Source of the DNA: an uncultured Treponema sp.
GTDB lineage: Bacteria > Spirochaetota > Spirochaetia > Treponematales > Treponemataceae
Assembly: GCA_905372205.1 (NCBI GenBank)
Contig: CAJPOH010000004.1
Coordinates: forward strand, 1 to 14,369
DNA length: 14,369 bases
Reading direction: 5' to 3'
Shown: in pieces, positions 1 through 7,135 of the stretch
Position numbering within the stretch: the stretch's first letter is position 1
Layout: each line of letters opens with the position of its first letter
The notes under the pieces: model-generated
Databases searched by the model: none
Seen by the model: the letters and a program-made list of their open reading frames with translations, nothing else
What the model was told of the DNA's origin: nothing
Translations under genes and position numbers: made by a program

Positions 1-4
1 GCTT

Positions 5-880
5 ATGATGAATACAATACACATATATAATAATCTGATTTCTTCTATAACTAATTCTAAAATACTAAAGGAAGAACTTTATTATAAAGATTGTTTCAAT
101 ACTATATTTAATGCAAACTGTTTTGATATTTTAGATAGTATACCAGATGAATCTATTGATATGATATTTTCAGACCCTCCTTATATGTTGTCAAATAATG
201 GGTTTACTTGTCAAAATGGGCGAATGGTAAGTGTTAATAAAGGTAGATGGGATAGATCTTCTGGTTTGGAAGAAGATTCTAGTTTTCATAATAGATGGAT
301 AGCTAGTTGTAGACGTATACTAAAACCAGAGGGAACAATTTGGATTACTGGTACATATCACAGTATATATCAATGTGGATATTTGCTACAAAAAAACAAT
401 TTTCATATCTTAAATGATATTGCATGGTTTAAGCCAAATGCTCCACCGAATTTAAGTTGCAGATTTTTTACAGCATCACATGAAACGATAATTTGGGCTA
501 GAAAAGATAAAAAGGCAAAGCATGTATTTAACTATTCTGAAATGAAAAATGGATATTTCCCAGAAGATAAATTAAAAAAAGAAAACACTCAAATGCGTTC
601 TGTTTGGGCAATACCAACATCTTCTCTAGGAGAAAAAGATTTTGGTAAGCATCCTACACAAAAACCACTTGCTTTGTTAAAGAGAATAATCTTAGCCTCA
701 ACAAATGAAAATGCTATCATCTTAGATCCATTTAATGGTAGTGGAACAACAGGTGTTGCTTCTTCTATTTTAGGTGGAAGGTATTATATTGGTATTGAAA
801 TTGATGAACTATATTGTGAAATAACAAAGAAAAGATTAGAGCAGATTAATAATGAGGAGTTTAATTATGCAATCCAATAG
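5..880 (+). CDS. DpnA-like beta-class DNA adenine-N6 methyltransferase
   Basis: Transfers a methyl group from S-adenosylmethionine to adenine in a specific DNA site, probably to protect the host against the nuclease encoded by the next gene. Motif IV DPPY is at residues 57-60, motif X HPTQKP at 216-221 and the SAM-binding motif I DPFNGSGTTG at 241-250; motif IV before motif I is the beta-class order. The stretch around residues 138-166 (PNLSCRFFT...ETIIWARK) closely matches what I remember of DpnA, the second methylase of the DpnII system, which modifies GATC. GATC is therefore a guess at specificity; GANTC-type relatives are possible. Length 291 residues is typical. The gene begins four bases into the window, so its start (two adjacent ATGs at 5 and 8), ribosome site and any upstream partner methylase cannot be checked. 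It overlaps the next gene by 14 bases, which indicates one operon. Confidence 0.93.
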   Translation: MMNTIHIYNNLISSITNSKILKEELYYKDCFNTIFNANCFDILDSIPDESIDMIFSDPPYMLSNNGFTCQNGRMVSVNKGRWDRSSGLEEDSSFHNRWIASCRRILKPEGTIWITGTYHSIYQCGYLLQKNNFHILNDIAWFKPNAPPNLSCRFFTASHETIIWARKDKKAKHVFNYSEMKNGYFPEDKLKKENTQMRSVWAIPTSSLGEKDFGKHPTQKPLALLKRIILASTNENAIILDPFNGSGTTGVASSILGGRYYIGIEIDELYCEITKKRLEQINNEEFNYAIQ

Positions 881-1292
881 TCAAGGTTCTTTGGCAAGTA
901 GACAAGGAAAAATATTAGAAGATACAGTAGAAGCAACTTTTCGAGCTAAGGGATTTGAAGTTATAAATTATCGTATTTGGCATAAGAATCCCCAAAAATA
1001 TACTGATGAGCTATTATTGAAGAATTGTCCATTCACAACAATTTATAAACACCATGGCAATACAGAATTTTTATTAAGTTCAAAAAAATTTAATTGTGAA
1101 ATAAGAATTGAATGTAAGTGGCAACAAGTAAATGGTAGTGTTGACGAAAAATTTCCATACTTATACCTGAATTGTATAGAGACAATGAAAGAAAAAGAAA
1201 TTGTAATTATCATTGATGGTGGTGGAGCGAAAGAGGGGGCAGTTTCATGGCTTAAGGAAGTAAATAGAACAAAAATATACATCAGAATATAA
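867..1292 (+). CDS. Probable restriction endonuclease, PD-(D/E)XK type, C-terminus frameshifted
   Basis: Probable cleaving partner of the methyltransferase. The ATG at 867 is chosen over the one at 852 because AGGAG lies at 855-859, seven bases before 867. From there the product is 141 residues. Candidate active-site residues of the PD-(D/E)XK fold are E18 in the first helix, E67, and the E82-x-K84 pair followed by Q86 (IECKWQQ); a conserved-looking segment with D93, E94 and K95 follows, then a hydrophobic strand and DGGG near 118-121. The frame stops at 1290-1292. The next frame continues with a plausible C-terminus (NNDKEIH, then FSLSEFIQWA) to a stop at 1360-1362. Dropping one A from the A5 run at 1271-1275 joins both parts into a 164-residue protein. 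The gene is therefore probably disrupted, unless the extra base is a sequencing error or is bypassed by slippage. The nuclease call rests on motif and operon context; the cleavage site is unknown. Confidence 0.72.
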   Translation: MQSNSQGSLASRQGKILEDTVEATFRAKGFEVINYRIWHKNPQKYTDELLLKNCPFTTIYKHHGNTEFLLSSKKFNCEIRIECKWQQVNGSVDEKFPYLYLNCIETMKEKEIVIIIDGGGAKEGAVSWLKEVNRTKIYIRI

Positions 1293-1362
1293 TAATGATA
1301 AAGAAATACACATATTTTCTTTAAGTGAATTTATTCAATGGGCAAATATAAGGTTTAGATAA
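1276..1362 (+). pseudogene. Out-of-frame C-terminal tail of the restriction endonuclease
   Basis: Reads Y-T-S-E-Y-N-N-D-K-E-I-H and then FSLSEFIQWANIRFR before a TAA at 1360-1362, one base out of frame with the upstream nuclease gene. The amphipathic, aromatic ending (EFIQWA) looks like real protein rather than random AT-rich translation, and no ribosome site precedes it. It is best read as the original C-terminus cut off by a one-base insertion in the A5 run at 1271-1275. Confidence 0.6.
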
Positions 1363-1405
1363 TTGTTAAGTCTTTTCCAGACTATCTAACATTGTTCTCA
1401 TCAAA

Positions 1406-1446
1406 CAAAAAGCCGGTGCTTCCTTTAAGGACACATCGGCTTTTTG
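1406..1446. terminator. Bidirectional hairpin terminator
   Basis: A 13-base arm at 1406-1418 pairs with 1434-1446 (CAAAAAGCCGGTG with CATCGGCTTTTTG, one G-T wobble), with a 15-base loop. The AT-rich outer stem gives a T run on both strands. It lies between the convergent restriction and oligopeptidase B genes and can serve both. Confidence 0.8.
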
Positions 1447-1470
1447 TTTTAATTTTTCCTTAATCTATTT

Positions 1471-3510
1471 TTACTTAGTCATTCCCAAACATAAAAGGAA
1501 GAAGGCTTGGCGGAATGCTTCATCTTTTAAGTATTCATACCTACCTGTAGCTCCTCCATGCCCTGAATCCATATCCATGTGCAAAATCAAAATGTTATTG
1601 TCAGTTTTCATAGAACGCAATTTTGCAACATATTTGGTAGGCTCGTGAAACAACACTTGCGAGTCATTAATTCCACCTGTTACCAGCATGTTTGGATATT
1701 CTTTAGCCTCAATATTATCATAAGGAGAATAAGAAAGCATATAGTTAAAATACTCTTCTTCGTTTGGATTTCCCCATTCTTCATATTCGCCTGTTGTGAG
1801 AGGTAATGAGTCATCTAGCATTGTTGTAACGACATCAACAAAAGGAACAGCTGCAACCACTGCCTTGAATAAATTTGGAGCCATGTTGGTAACAGCTCCC
1901 ATAAGAAGACCTCCTGCACTACCGCCTTCTATGCAAAGCTTTTCGCTAGAAGTATATTTATCGTTAACTAGTTTTTTTGCACAGGCAATAAAATCTGTAA
2001 AAGTATTCTTCTTTTTGAGTAATTTTCCATCCTCATACCATTGCTCTCCTAAGTCTGAACCACCGCGTATCTGAGCAATTGCATAGATGAAACCTCTATT
2101 GATCAGACTATAGCTAGTTATGGAGAAATGCACATCGCTACTATGCCCATAGCTACCATAGGAATATAGGAAACATGGAGCAGAACCATCTTTCTTTAAG
2201 CCTTTTTTATAGACCAATGCCATAGGCACTTTTACTCCATCTTCCGCATCTGCCCAAACACGCTCAACAACATAGTCATCAGGATTAAAACCAGAAGGAA
2301 TTTCTTGTTCTTTTAATTTTGTTGTTTCTTTGGTTTTAACATCATATTCATAAAGAGTTGTAGGACGATTTAGCGAGCTATAATTATATCTAACAGTTGT
2401 GCTATTAAATTCAGGATTCCCTAAAAATGAAACATTGTAAACTGGCTCAGGGAAAGTTATTTGTTGCGTTTCATCTGAATCTGTAGAAAAAATAAAGATG
2501 TTTATGAGCCCATTGCGTCTTTTTTCTACCATTAAATAGCCTTCAATCATATAGAGAGCTTCAATTAGCTCTTCTTTATTGGTTGGAATGATGATTTCCC
2601 ATTTTGACTTATCATTTATGTTACTTGCCTTAACTTTGCAAACATATCCATTTAGATTATTATCATCTTTGCAACGTACATAAAAATAATCGTGATATGG
2701 AAGAATATCATAGTCAAAATGATGTTCTCTTTTACGAAAAAGCTCAAGTTTTCCATTGTAATCACAGTCTTTGATATAATATACTTCGCTTGTTGTGGAA
2801 CTATTGCTTTGTAAGATTACATATTTTCTTGCAGTGTCTGTGTAGCAACCAATCCTAAACTTACCGTCTTTTTCTTCATATAAAAGCTCTGTTCCACTTC
2901 CATCTAATGCCCTTTTAAAGAACTTAGAAGAACGCAAAGTCTCATCAATCTCTGTATAAAAAACATGCTCACTATCATTACTCCAAGCAAAAGAATCTAC
3001 ACCTTCATGTGCAAAACCAATTTCTTCGCCTGTTTCTAATGACAAAAACTTCAATGTGAACTCCGCATAAGAACCTGTTTCGTTATAAAGATATGCTAAT
3101 TTTTTATTATCAGGACTTACAAAATATCCCCAGAAAATAAAAGCGGGTTTACCTTCTGCCATTTTGTTTGCATCAAGGATAATTTCTTCTTTTCCATCAA
3201 AGCTCTTTTTTCTGCAATAAGTGCGATATTGTTTGCCCTTTTCTGTTCGATTGTAATAGTAGTAGCCGTTCTTGAAAGTTGGGTATGACTCATCATCTTC
3301 CTTTATTCGAGCAACTATTTCATCGTAAAGAGTTTTTTGTAAATCTTTGGTGCTTGCCATAACAGAATCTTTATAGGCATTTTCTGCTTTTAGATAATCA
3401 ATAACTTTGCTATTAGTTTTATCTTTTAACCAATAGTATGGGTCAATTCTCTTTTTTCCAAACTTACTTAAGTCTTTTTCAATACGTTCTGCTACTGGTG
3501 GCTTATTCAT
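1471..3510 (-). CDS. opdB: Oligopeptidase B (prolyl oligopeptidase family S9A)
   Basis: Cytoplasmic or periplasmic serine peptidase that cleaves short peptides after arginine or lysine. An N-terminal beta-propeller domain (about residues 70-400) is followed by the alpha/beta-hydrolase domain. From the ATG at 3510 the protein has 679 residues. The catalytic triad falls at S531 (GGSAGG), D616 (GGINDSQV) and H651 (DSGHGG), almost the numbering of E. coli OpdB. The acidic pair that selects basic P1 residues is kept in GEYEEWGNP (E575, E577), so trypsin-like specificity is expected. In T. denticola the homologue is known as the BANA-hydrolysing peptidase. There is no signal peptide. The start at 3510 is preferred over an in-frame ATG at 3541-3543: AAGGAG is at 3517-3522, six bases upstream, and a candidate promoter puts transcription start near 3545. 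The gene stands alone, convergent with the restriction operon. Confidence 0.95.
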   Translation of the reverse strand: MNKPPVAERIEKDLSKFGKKRIDPYYWLKDKTNSKVIDYLKAENAYKDSVMASTKDLQKTLYDEIVARIKEDDESYPTFKNGYYYYNRTEKGKQYRTYCRKKSFDGKEEIILDANKMAEGKPAFIFWGYFVSPDNKKLAYLYNETGSYAEFTLKFLSLETGEEIGFAHEGVDSFAWSNDSEHVFYTEIDETLRSSKFFKRALDGSGTELLYEEKDGKFRIGCYTDTARKYVILQSNSSTTSEVYYIKDCDYNGKLELFRKREHHFDYDILPYHDYFYVRCKDDNNLNGYVCKVKASNINDKSKWEIIIPTNKEELIEALYMIEGYLMVEKRRNGLINIFIFSTDSDETQQITFPEPVYNVSFLGNPEFNSTTVRYNYSSLNRPTTLYEYDVKTKETTKLKEQEIPSGFNPDDYVVERVWADAEDGVKVPMALVYKKGLKKDGSAPCFLYSYGSYGHSSDVHFSITSYSLINRGFIYAIAQIRGGSDLGEQWYEDGKLLKKKNTFTDFIACAKKLVNDKYTSSEKLCIEGGSAGGLLMGAVTNMAPNLFKAVVAAVPFVDVVTTMLDDSLPLTTGEYEEWGNPNEEEYFNYMLSYSPYDNIEAKEYPNMLVTGGINDSQVLFHEPTKYVAKLRSMKTDNNILILHMDMDSGHGGATGRYEYLKDEAFRQAFFLLCLGMTK

Positions 3511-3551
3511 AACGTTCTCCTTTTTTGTCAATAATTTTGACATCGGAAGTA

Positions 3552-3580
3552 AAGATACACAATAAATGTGATAATTACAA
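3552..3580 (-). promoter_or_regulatory. Candidate sigma-70 promoter of opdB
   Basis: On the minus strand TTGTAA (3575-3580) and TATCTT (3552-3557) are separated by exactly 17 bases; each matches four of six consensus positions. The predicted start near 3545 gives a leader of about 35 bases that carries the AAGGAG site and excludes the upstream ATG as a normal start. Confidence 0.45.
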
Positions 3581-3716
3581 TAGAGGGGGAGGAGTTTTTG
3601 CCTTTATTGAGGCTCTCAAAAATTTTTAGATAGTTAAGGCTTTTTTCAAAAACAATATTTTGTATCTTTTGTTTTCTCACTTTTTTATACTAATAACATG
3701 TTACTTTTGTAAACGT

Positions 3717-3736
3717 TATAATTAGTCTCTAAGGAG
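3717..3736 (+). promoter_or_regulatory. -10 box and ribosome site of the flavin reductase gene
   Basis: A perfect TATAAT at 3717-3722 is preceded by a weak -35-like ATAACA at 3693-3698 (18-base spacer). AAGGAG at 3731-3736 lies seven bases before the ATG at 3744. If this -10 is used, the leader is only about 15 bases. The perfect palindrome TAACATGTTA (3694-3703) overlaps the -35 region and could be an operator, but one short palindrome is weak evidence. The rest of 3581-3690 shows nothing I can name. Confidence 0.45.
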
Positions 3737-3743
3737 TACTATA

Positions 3744-4319
3744 ATGAAAGTAGATTTGGGAATTAAACCTTATATTTTTCCTATGCCTGTACTCATGGTG
3801 GTAACATACGGAGAAAATGATAAAATTGATGTTATGAATGCTGCTTGGGGAAATATATGTGCTGAGAATATGGTTAGCTTAAATATAGACGAGGAACATA
3901 TGACAGCTAAAAATATTAAGAAGAACATGGCTTTTTCCCTAAGCATTGCAGACATAGACCACATAAAAGAAGCAGATTTTTTTGGAATTGCAACTGCTAA
4001 TAAAATGTTGGATAAATTTGAAAGAACAGGTATGACTGCCATAAGAAGTAAGAAAATACATGCCCCAATTATAGATGAGTTTCCGCTTACTCTTGAATGT
4101 AAGGTAATTAAAGCTCAAAATGAGGTATTTGGTTTTCATGTAGTTGGTGAAATTGTTGGAGTTTTGGCGGACGAGAAAATACTTGACACTAATGGAAAAG
4201 TTAACCCTGAAAAGTTAAACGCTTTTGTGTTTGACCAGTTTCAACATGGCTATTATAAAATTGGCGAAAAAATAGGAAAAGCATGGAATATAGGCTCATC
4301 TTTAATGACTAGTAAATAA
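3744..4319 (+). CDS. Flavin reductase family protein (FMN-binding split barrel)
   Basis: A 191-residue protein of the flavin reductase-like/flavoredoxin family, which binds FMN in a six-stranded split barrel and uses it for hydride or electron transfer, usually with NAD(P)H. Supporting segments are the N-terminal PxPVLMVVTYGEN strand, the V-M-N-A-A-W-G turn near residues 29-35, a S-L-N-I-D-E-E-H strand near 45-52, KNIKKNMAFSLSIA near 57-70 (fold-typical T..NI..N..F..S/V) and the FGFHVVGEIVGV strand near 129-140. There are no cysteines arranged as a metal site and no membrane segment, so the protein is soluble and cytoplasmic. The ATG at 3744 has AAGGAG seven bases upstream. It stands alone and converges on htpG, so context gives no substrate. 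Possible roles are redox balance or oxygen detoxification in an anaerobe; these are inferences. Confidence 0.85.
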   Translation: MKVDLGIKPYIFPMPVLMVVTYGENDKIDVMNAAWGNICAENMVSLNIDEEHMTAKNIKKNMAFSLSIADIDHIKEADFFGIATANKMLDKFERTGMTAIRSKKIHAPIIDEFPLTLECKVIKAQNEVFGFHVVGEIVGVLADEKILDTNGKVNPEKLNAFVFDQFQHGYYKIGEKIGKAWNIGSSLMTSK

Positions 4320-4497
4320 ATTAAAATTCAGTTATGTCCTATTGTATTTTTTCATAGTAGATTTCTTTTACTGGGATTTTTTATTTACTATATGGTTTAC
4401 TTATTTTTAAGAGTTTACTGCGAGAAGAAAAAAAGCTGTCCTTCTCCTATTTTAAAGCCTGTTTTCGACAATCAAGTTAGTTTAAGTTTAAAAAATA

Positions 4498-4530
4498 GCT
4501 CTCTGCTTTAGAATAATCTCCGCAGAGAGC
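4498..4530 (-). terminator. Rho-independent terminator of htpG
   Basis: A perfect 9-bp stem, GCTCTCTGC at 4498-4506 with GCAGAGAGC at 4522-4530, and a 15-base loop. Read on the minus strand it is followed by a T run (TATTTTTT). It lies 24 bases beyond the htpG stop. The rest of the gap from 4320 holds only a weak 6-bp stem (4422-4427 with 4441-4446, GAGAAG/CTTCTC) followed by TATTTT, which might end the flavin reductase transcript. Confidence 0.82.
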
Positions 4531-4554
4531 CGCCTTCAAAACAAAAAGTTAGCC

Positions 4555-6483
4555 TTAAATCTTCACTCCACGCACCAAGATTCGATTAAGCCTCTTAATA
4601 AAGTCTGTTACATCTTTCAATTCTCTTTTTTCTGCTAAAAGAGCTTGATCTAGCAATACATGAGAGATATCACTAATGAATTCCTTATCTTCGCTTCCTT
4701 TGATAGAAGAAAGGATAGCATGTTCTCCGTTGATTTCTAAAATTGGCTTTGCTTTTTCATAGTCATTTCGTCCCATAGCTTTCATCATTCGCTCCATCTG
4801 CAAGCTAGGGTCTTTATCATCAATAACAATGCAAGAAGGAGAATCTGAAAGCCTTTTTGAAAGACGTACTTCTTTCACTTCATCTTTTAATGCTTCTTGA
4901 ACTTTTTCAAGCAATGGTTTTAAGCCTTCTTCTTTCTCTTTTGCCTTTGCCTTTTCTTCTTCTGTGCTAAGTTCTTCATCAGAACCAATTCTATTTGCTG
5001 CTTTAAGCTCAAAATCTTTATACTTACCAAGCATAGGAATAACAATGTCATCAATGTCTTCTGCCATGATAAGCACTTCAATTCCTTTTGCCTTATAGCT
5101 TTCTAAGTGCGGAGAGTTACGACATGTTTTTTCATCCTCACCTGTAATGTAGTATATTGCTTTTTGGTCAGGTTTCATTCTTGAAACATAATCATCAAAG
5201 CTTACCCATTCGTCTTCTTTTGCTCCTTCAAAAGTTGTCTTAAAGCGAACAAGTTCTGCAATTTCATCTTTATGCTCAAAATCACTATAAAGCCCTTCTT
5301 TGAGTGGTCTATTAAATTCTTTTATAAAGGAAGAATATTTTTCTTTGTCGTTCTCTGCAAGCTTCTTAAACTCTGAAAGAAGCTTATTAACAGAAGCGTT
5401 TCTTATATTGTTTAAGATTTTGTTTTGTTGCAAGATTTCACGGCTAACATTTAATGGTAAATCTTCAGAGTCGATAACACCTCTAACAAACCTTAAATAT
5501 GTTGGAAGAAGCTCTTTGTCATCATCAGTGATAAAAACTCTTTTAACAAAAAGTTTTACACCCGGCTTATAATCTGCATGATACATATCAAAAGGGGCTT
5601 TTTTTGGAATATAGAAAAGCGTTGTGTATTCTTGAGTTCCTTCTGCTTTTGTGTGTAGATAAAATAGAGGATCTTCATAATCTGAGGAAAGAGACTTATA
5701 AAAGCTGTTGTAATCTTCCTCTTTCAATTCTGATTTTGACTTTTGCCAAATAGCCCCTGTATCGTTTATTTGATCTACCTTATTTGTTTCAGACTTAACC
5801 TCTCCTTTTTCTCCATATTCTTTATCTGTGTAATGAAGATATATAGGAAAAGCAACATGATTTGAATATTTTTTGACAATTGATTCTAATCTCCATCTGG
5901 TTGCATATTCTGAATCTTCATTGTTTAAATGAAGAATGATTGCTGTTCCACAAGTTGCTTCAGGAACACCTTCAATTATTGGGAAAGAAGCATCGTCAGC
6001 TTCTTCAATTTGGTAAGAACCTTTCCCATCTGATGTCCATTTATACACCTTATCTTCTGTTGCTTTTTTTGTGATTACGTCTATTTTTGTTGCAACCATA
6101 AAAGCAGAATAAAAGCCAACTCCAAATTGACCGATGAGTCCCGAATCCTTTTTATCTTTTTCTGAAAGACTTTCTAAAAATAACTTAGTTCCACTTTTTG
6201 CAATCATACCCAAATTGTTTTTTAGGTCTTCTTCGTTCATTCCAATTCCTGTGTCTCGAATTGTTAGCGTGTTAGCTTTTTCATCAAACACTAGGTCGAT
6301 ACGTGGATTAAAAGCAATTTTTTTGTATTCTTCGCTTGATACATTCAAATACTTTAGCTTATCCAACGCATCTGAGGCATTGGAAATAAGTTCGCGCAAA
6401 AAAATCTCTTTGTTTGAATACAAAGAATGGATAATAAGTGAAAGCAATTGGTTCACTTCTGTTTCAAATTGGTATTGAGCCAT
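4555..6483 (-). CDS. htpG: Molecular chaperone HtpG (bacterial Hsp90)
   Basis: Homodimeric cytoplasmic ATPase chaperone that remodels client proteins, commonly with DnaK. The 642-residue protein has the N-terminal GHKL ATPase domain with E31, N35 and D38 in LRELISNASDALDKL, DTGIGM at 77-82 and GQFGVGF at 118-124. The middle domain contains the long conserved FVRGVIDSEDLPLNVSREIL segment (catalytic-loop arginine), and the C-terminal dimerisation domain contains LSDSPSCIV and PSLQMERMM. An acidic, lysine- and glutamate-rich stretch near 500-530 is typical. The family start M-A-Q-Y-Q-F-E-T-E-V fixes the start at the ATG at 6481-6483; an in-frame GTG at 6490-6492 lies too close to the GGAG at 6494-6497. 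The sequence resembles T. denticola HtpG throughout. No CIRCE element was seen upstream. Nothing is truncated. Confidence 0.98.
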   Translation of the reverse strand: MAQYQFETEVNQLLSLIIHSLYSNKEIFLRELISNASDALDKLKYLNVSSEEYKKIAFNPRIDLVFDEKANTLTIRDTGIGMNEEDLKNNLGMIAKSGTKLFLESLSEKDKKDSGLIGQFGVGFYSAFMVATKIDVITKKATEDKVYKWTSDGKGSYQIEEADDASFPIIEGVPEATCGTAIILHLNNEDSEYATRWRLESIVKKYSNHVAFPIYLHYTDKEYGEKGEVKSETNKVDQINDTGAIWQKSKSELKEEDYNSFYKSLSSDYEDPLFYLHTKAEGTQEYTTLFYIPKKAPFDMYHADYKPGVKLFVKRVFITDDDKELLPTYLRFVRGVIDSEDLPLNVSREILQQNKILNNIRNASVNKLLSEFKKLAENDKEKYSSFIKEFNRPLKEGLYSDFEHKDEIAELVRFKTTFEGAKEDEWVSFDDYVSRMKPDQKAIYYITGEDEKTCRNSPHLESYKAKGIEVLIMAEDIDDIVIPMLGKYKDFELKAANRIGSDEELSTEEEKAKAKEKEEGLKPLLEKVQEALKDEVKEVRLSKRLSDSPSCIVIDDKDPSLQMERMMKAMGRNDYEKAKPILEINGEHAILSSIKGSEDKEFISDISHVLLDQALLAEKRELKDVTDFIKRLNRILVRGVKI

Positions 6484-6519
6484 CTCAAACACTCTCCTAA
6501 TTTTATTAGAAATAAAGCT

Positions 6520-6660
6520 ATAAAATACTAAAAAGTATGTGATAAGGCAAGTGGACTAGTGGGAAAAGTCAGGGATTCCGCATTATAAATATTGTCAAAA
6601 GGATGACTACTTAAAAGGTAATAAGATATTGAAGTAAAAGAAGTTTTTGACCATCCATGC
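6520..6660. other. Unassigned AT-rich upstream region of htpG
   Basis: First part of the gap between htpG and efp. On the minus strand TTGACA (6593-6598) and TATAAT (6582-6587) are both perfect hexamers but only five bases apart, so they cannot act together. No CIRCE-like inverted repeat and no gene is seen. Confidence 0.3.
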
Positions 6661-6669
6661 AAAACACGC

Positions 6670-6783
6670 ATGTATCGCTATGCGTTGCTGTACAGAATGC
6701 ACCCTCGTTGCTGTACAGCACGCGACCTCAATATAGCGGGGTTTGCACACCCAATGCTGTACAGAATGGACTCACTACATTAG
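6670..6783 (+). CDS. Possible 37-codon ORF inside the 23-bp repeat
   Basis: An open frame from the ATG at 6670 to TAG at 6781-6783 would encode 37 residues containing LLYRM, then MHPRCC, then PMLYRM. The internal LYRM repeat is simply the DNA repeat read in frame, and no convincing ribosome site precedes it. It may be only a translated repeat. It is listed because such an ORF may have been annotated as a small hypothetical protein wherever the repeat occurs. Confidence 0.15.
   Translation: MYRYALLYRMHPRCCTARDLNIAGFAHPMLYRMDSLH
6685..6776. repeat. Degenerate 23-bp tandem repeat, four units, with CTGTACAG palindromes
   Basis: Four consecutive 23-base units begin at 6685, 6708, 6731 and 6754. 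Units 1, 2 and 4 share TGCTGTACAG (6686-6695, 6709-6718, 6755-6764), spaced 23 and 46 bases apart. Unit 3 has lost that core but keeps TTGCACACCC, matching ATGCACCCTC of unit 1. The core contains the perfect palindrome CTGTACAG. A 6-bp hairpin (ACGCAT 6666-6671 with ATGCGT 6680-6685) borders the array. The stretch is richer in G and C than its surroundings. The function is unknown; protein-binding sites or a fragment of a larger dispersed repeat are possible. Confidence 0.7.
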
Positions 6784-6878
6784 CTAATGTACTGTTTTCA
6801 CATTCTCTAATGTATGATATTTGATTTTGTTAAGATTATAACACTCGGTAGCGAATGACCATAAGGAAAGCAACGCAT

Positions 6879-6906
6879 ACTCCGCATTGTATGGCACATG
6901 CGGAGT
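6879..6906. repeat. 9-bp hairpin in the htpG-efp gap
   Basis: Perfect stem ACTCCGCAT (6879-6887) with ATGCGGAGT (6898-6906) and a 10-base loop. A run of five T at 6918-6922 follows on the plus strand, rather far for a standard terminator. No upstream plus-strand gene needs one. Either a remnant of a repeat or the end of an unseen small RNA. Confidence 0.4.
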
Positions 6907-6932
6907 TCAATGCAGTATTTTTATGTGCTTTT

Positions 6933-7003
6933 AAGGAACCGCTGATTAAAGCTAGGTCACTGCTAGCGTAGCTTCTAAGCGGAGCATTTAACAGCGGTTC
7001 CTT
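6933..7003. mobile_element. Palindromic MITE-like element, copy 1
   Basis: 71-base element with perfect 12-base terminal arms: AAGGAACCGCTG at 6933-6944 and CAGCGGTTCCTT at 6992-7003. Pairing continues after a one-base bulge (ATTAAA with TTTAA). The interior CTGCTAGCGTAGCTTC (6960-6975) recurs in copy 4 at 11929-11944. If the element is taken as AGGAACC...GGTTCCT it is flanked by TA on both sides, as expected for IS630/Tc1-type movement, but this is ambiguous because the ends themselves are TTAA-like. It has no coding capacity. Confidence 0.7.
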
Positions 7004-7067
7004 ATCACTTTCTCAAGTTGCCATAAGTTACGCTAGAATGGCAGTTTATCAAAGGGTTAAGGATTTA

Positions 7068-7114
7068 AAGGATGCCACTGCTTAATTCGCTTTCGAATTA
7101 AGCAGTGCCTCCTT
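7068..7114. mobile_element. Palindromic element, copy 2; hairpin downstream of efp
   Basis: A perfect 14-bp stem, CACTGCTTAATTCG (7076-7089) and CGAATTAAGCAGTG (7094-7107), has a four-base CTTT loop. The arms extend imperfectly outward as AAGGATGCC and CCTCCTT. Each end resembles the family end AAGGAAGCACTGATTAATT of copy 4. It starts 22 bases past the efp stop (7136) and probably also ends or stabilises the efp transcript, although no strong T run follows on the minus strand. Confidence 0.65.
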
Positions 7115-7135
7115 AAAAGAAAACGTTCAAGATTA

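Noticed and set aside
3511-3543. Upstream ATG at 3543 as the opdB start
   Set aside because: AAGGAG precedes the internal ATG at 3510, and the candidate promoter would start transcription at about the upstream ATG.
6582-6598. TTGACA and TATAAT on the minus strand as the htpG promoter
   Set aside because: The hexamers are perfect but only five bases apart, incompatible with RNA polymerase binding to both.
6484-6660. CIRCE or other heat-shock operator upstream of htpG
   Set aside because: No TTAGCACTC-N9-GAGTGCTAA-like inverted repeat was found on either strand.
6685-6776. CRISPR array
   Set aside because: The 23-base units are contiguous and degenerate, without constant repeats separated by unique spacers, and no cas gene is present.
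6493-7135. tRNA, tmRNA or other structured RNA gene in the large gap
   Set aside because: No T-loop GTTCRANNC with matching acceptor stem was seen; the hairpins are explained by repeat elements.
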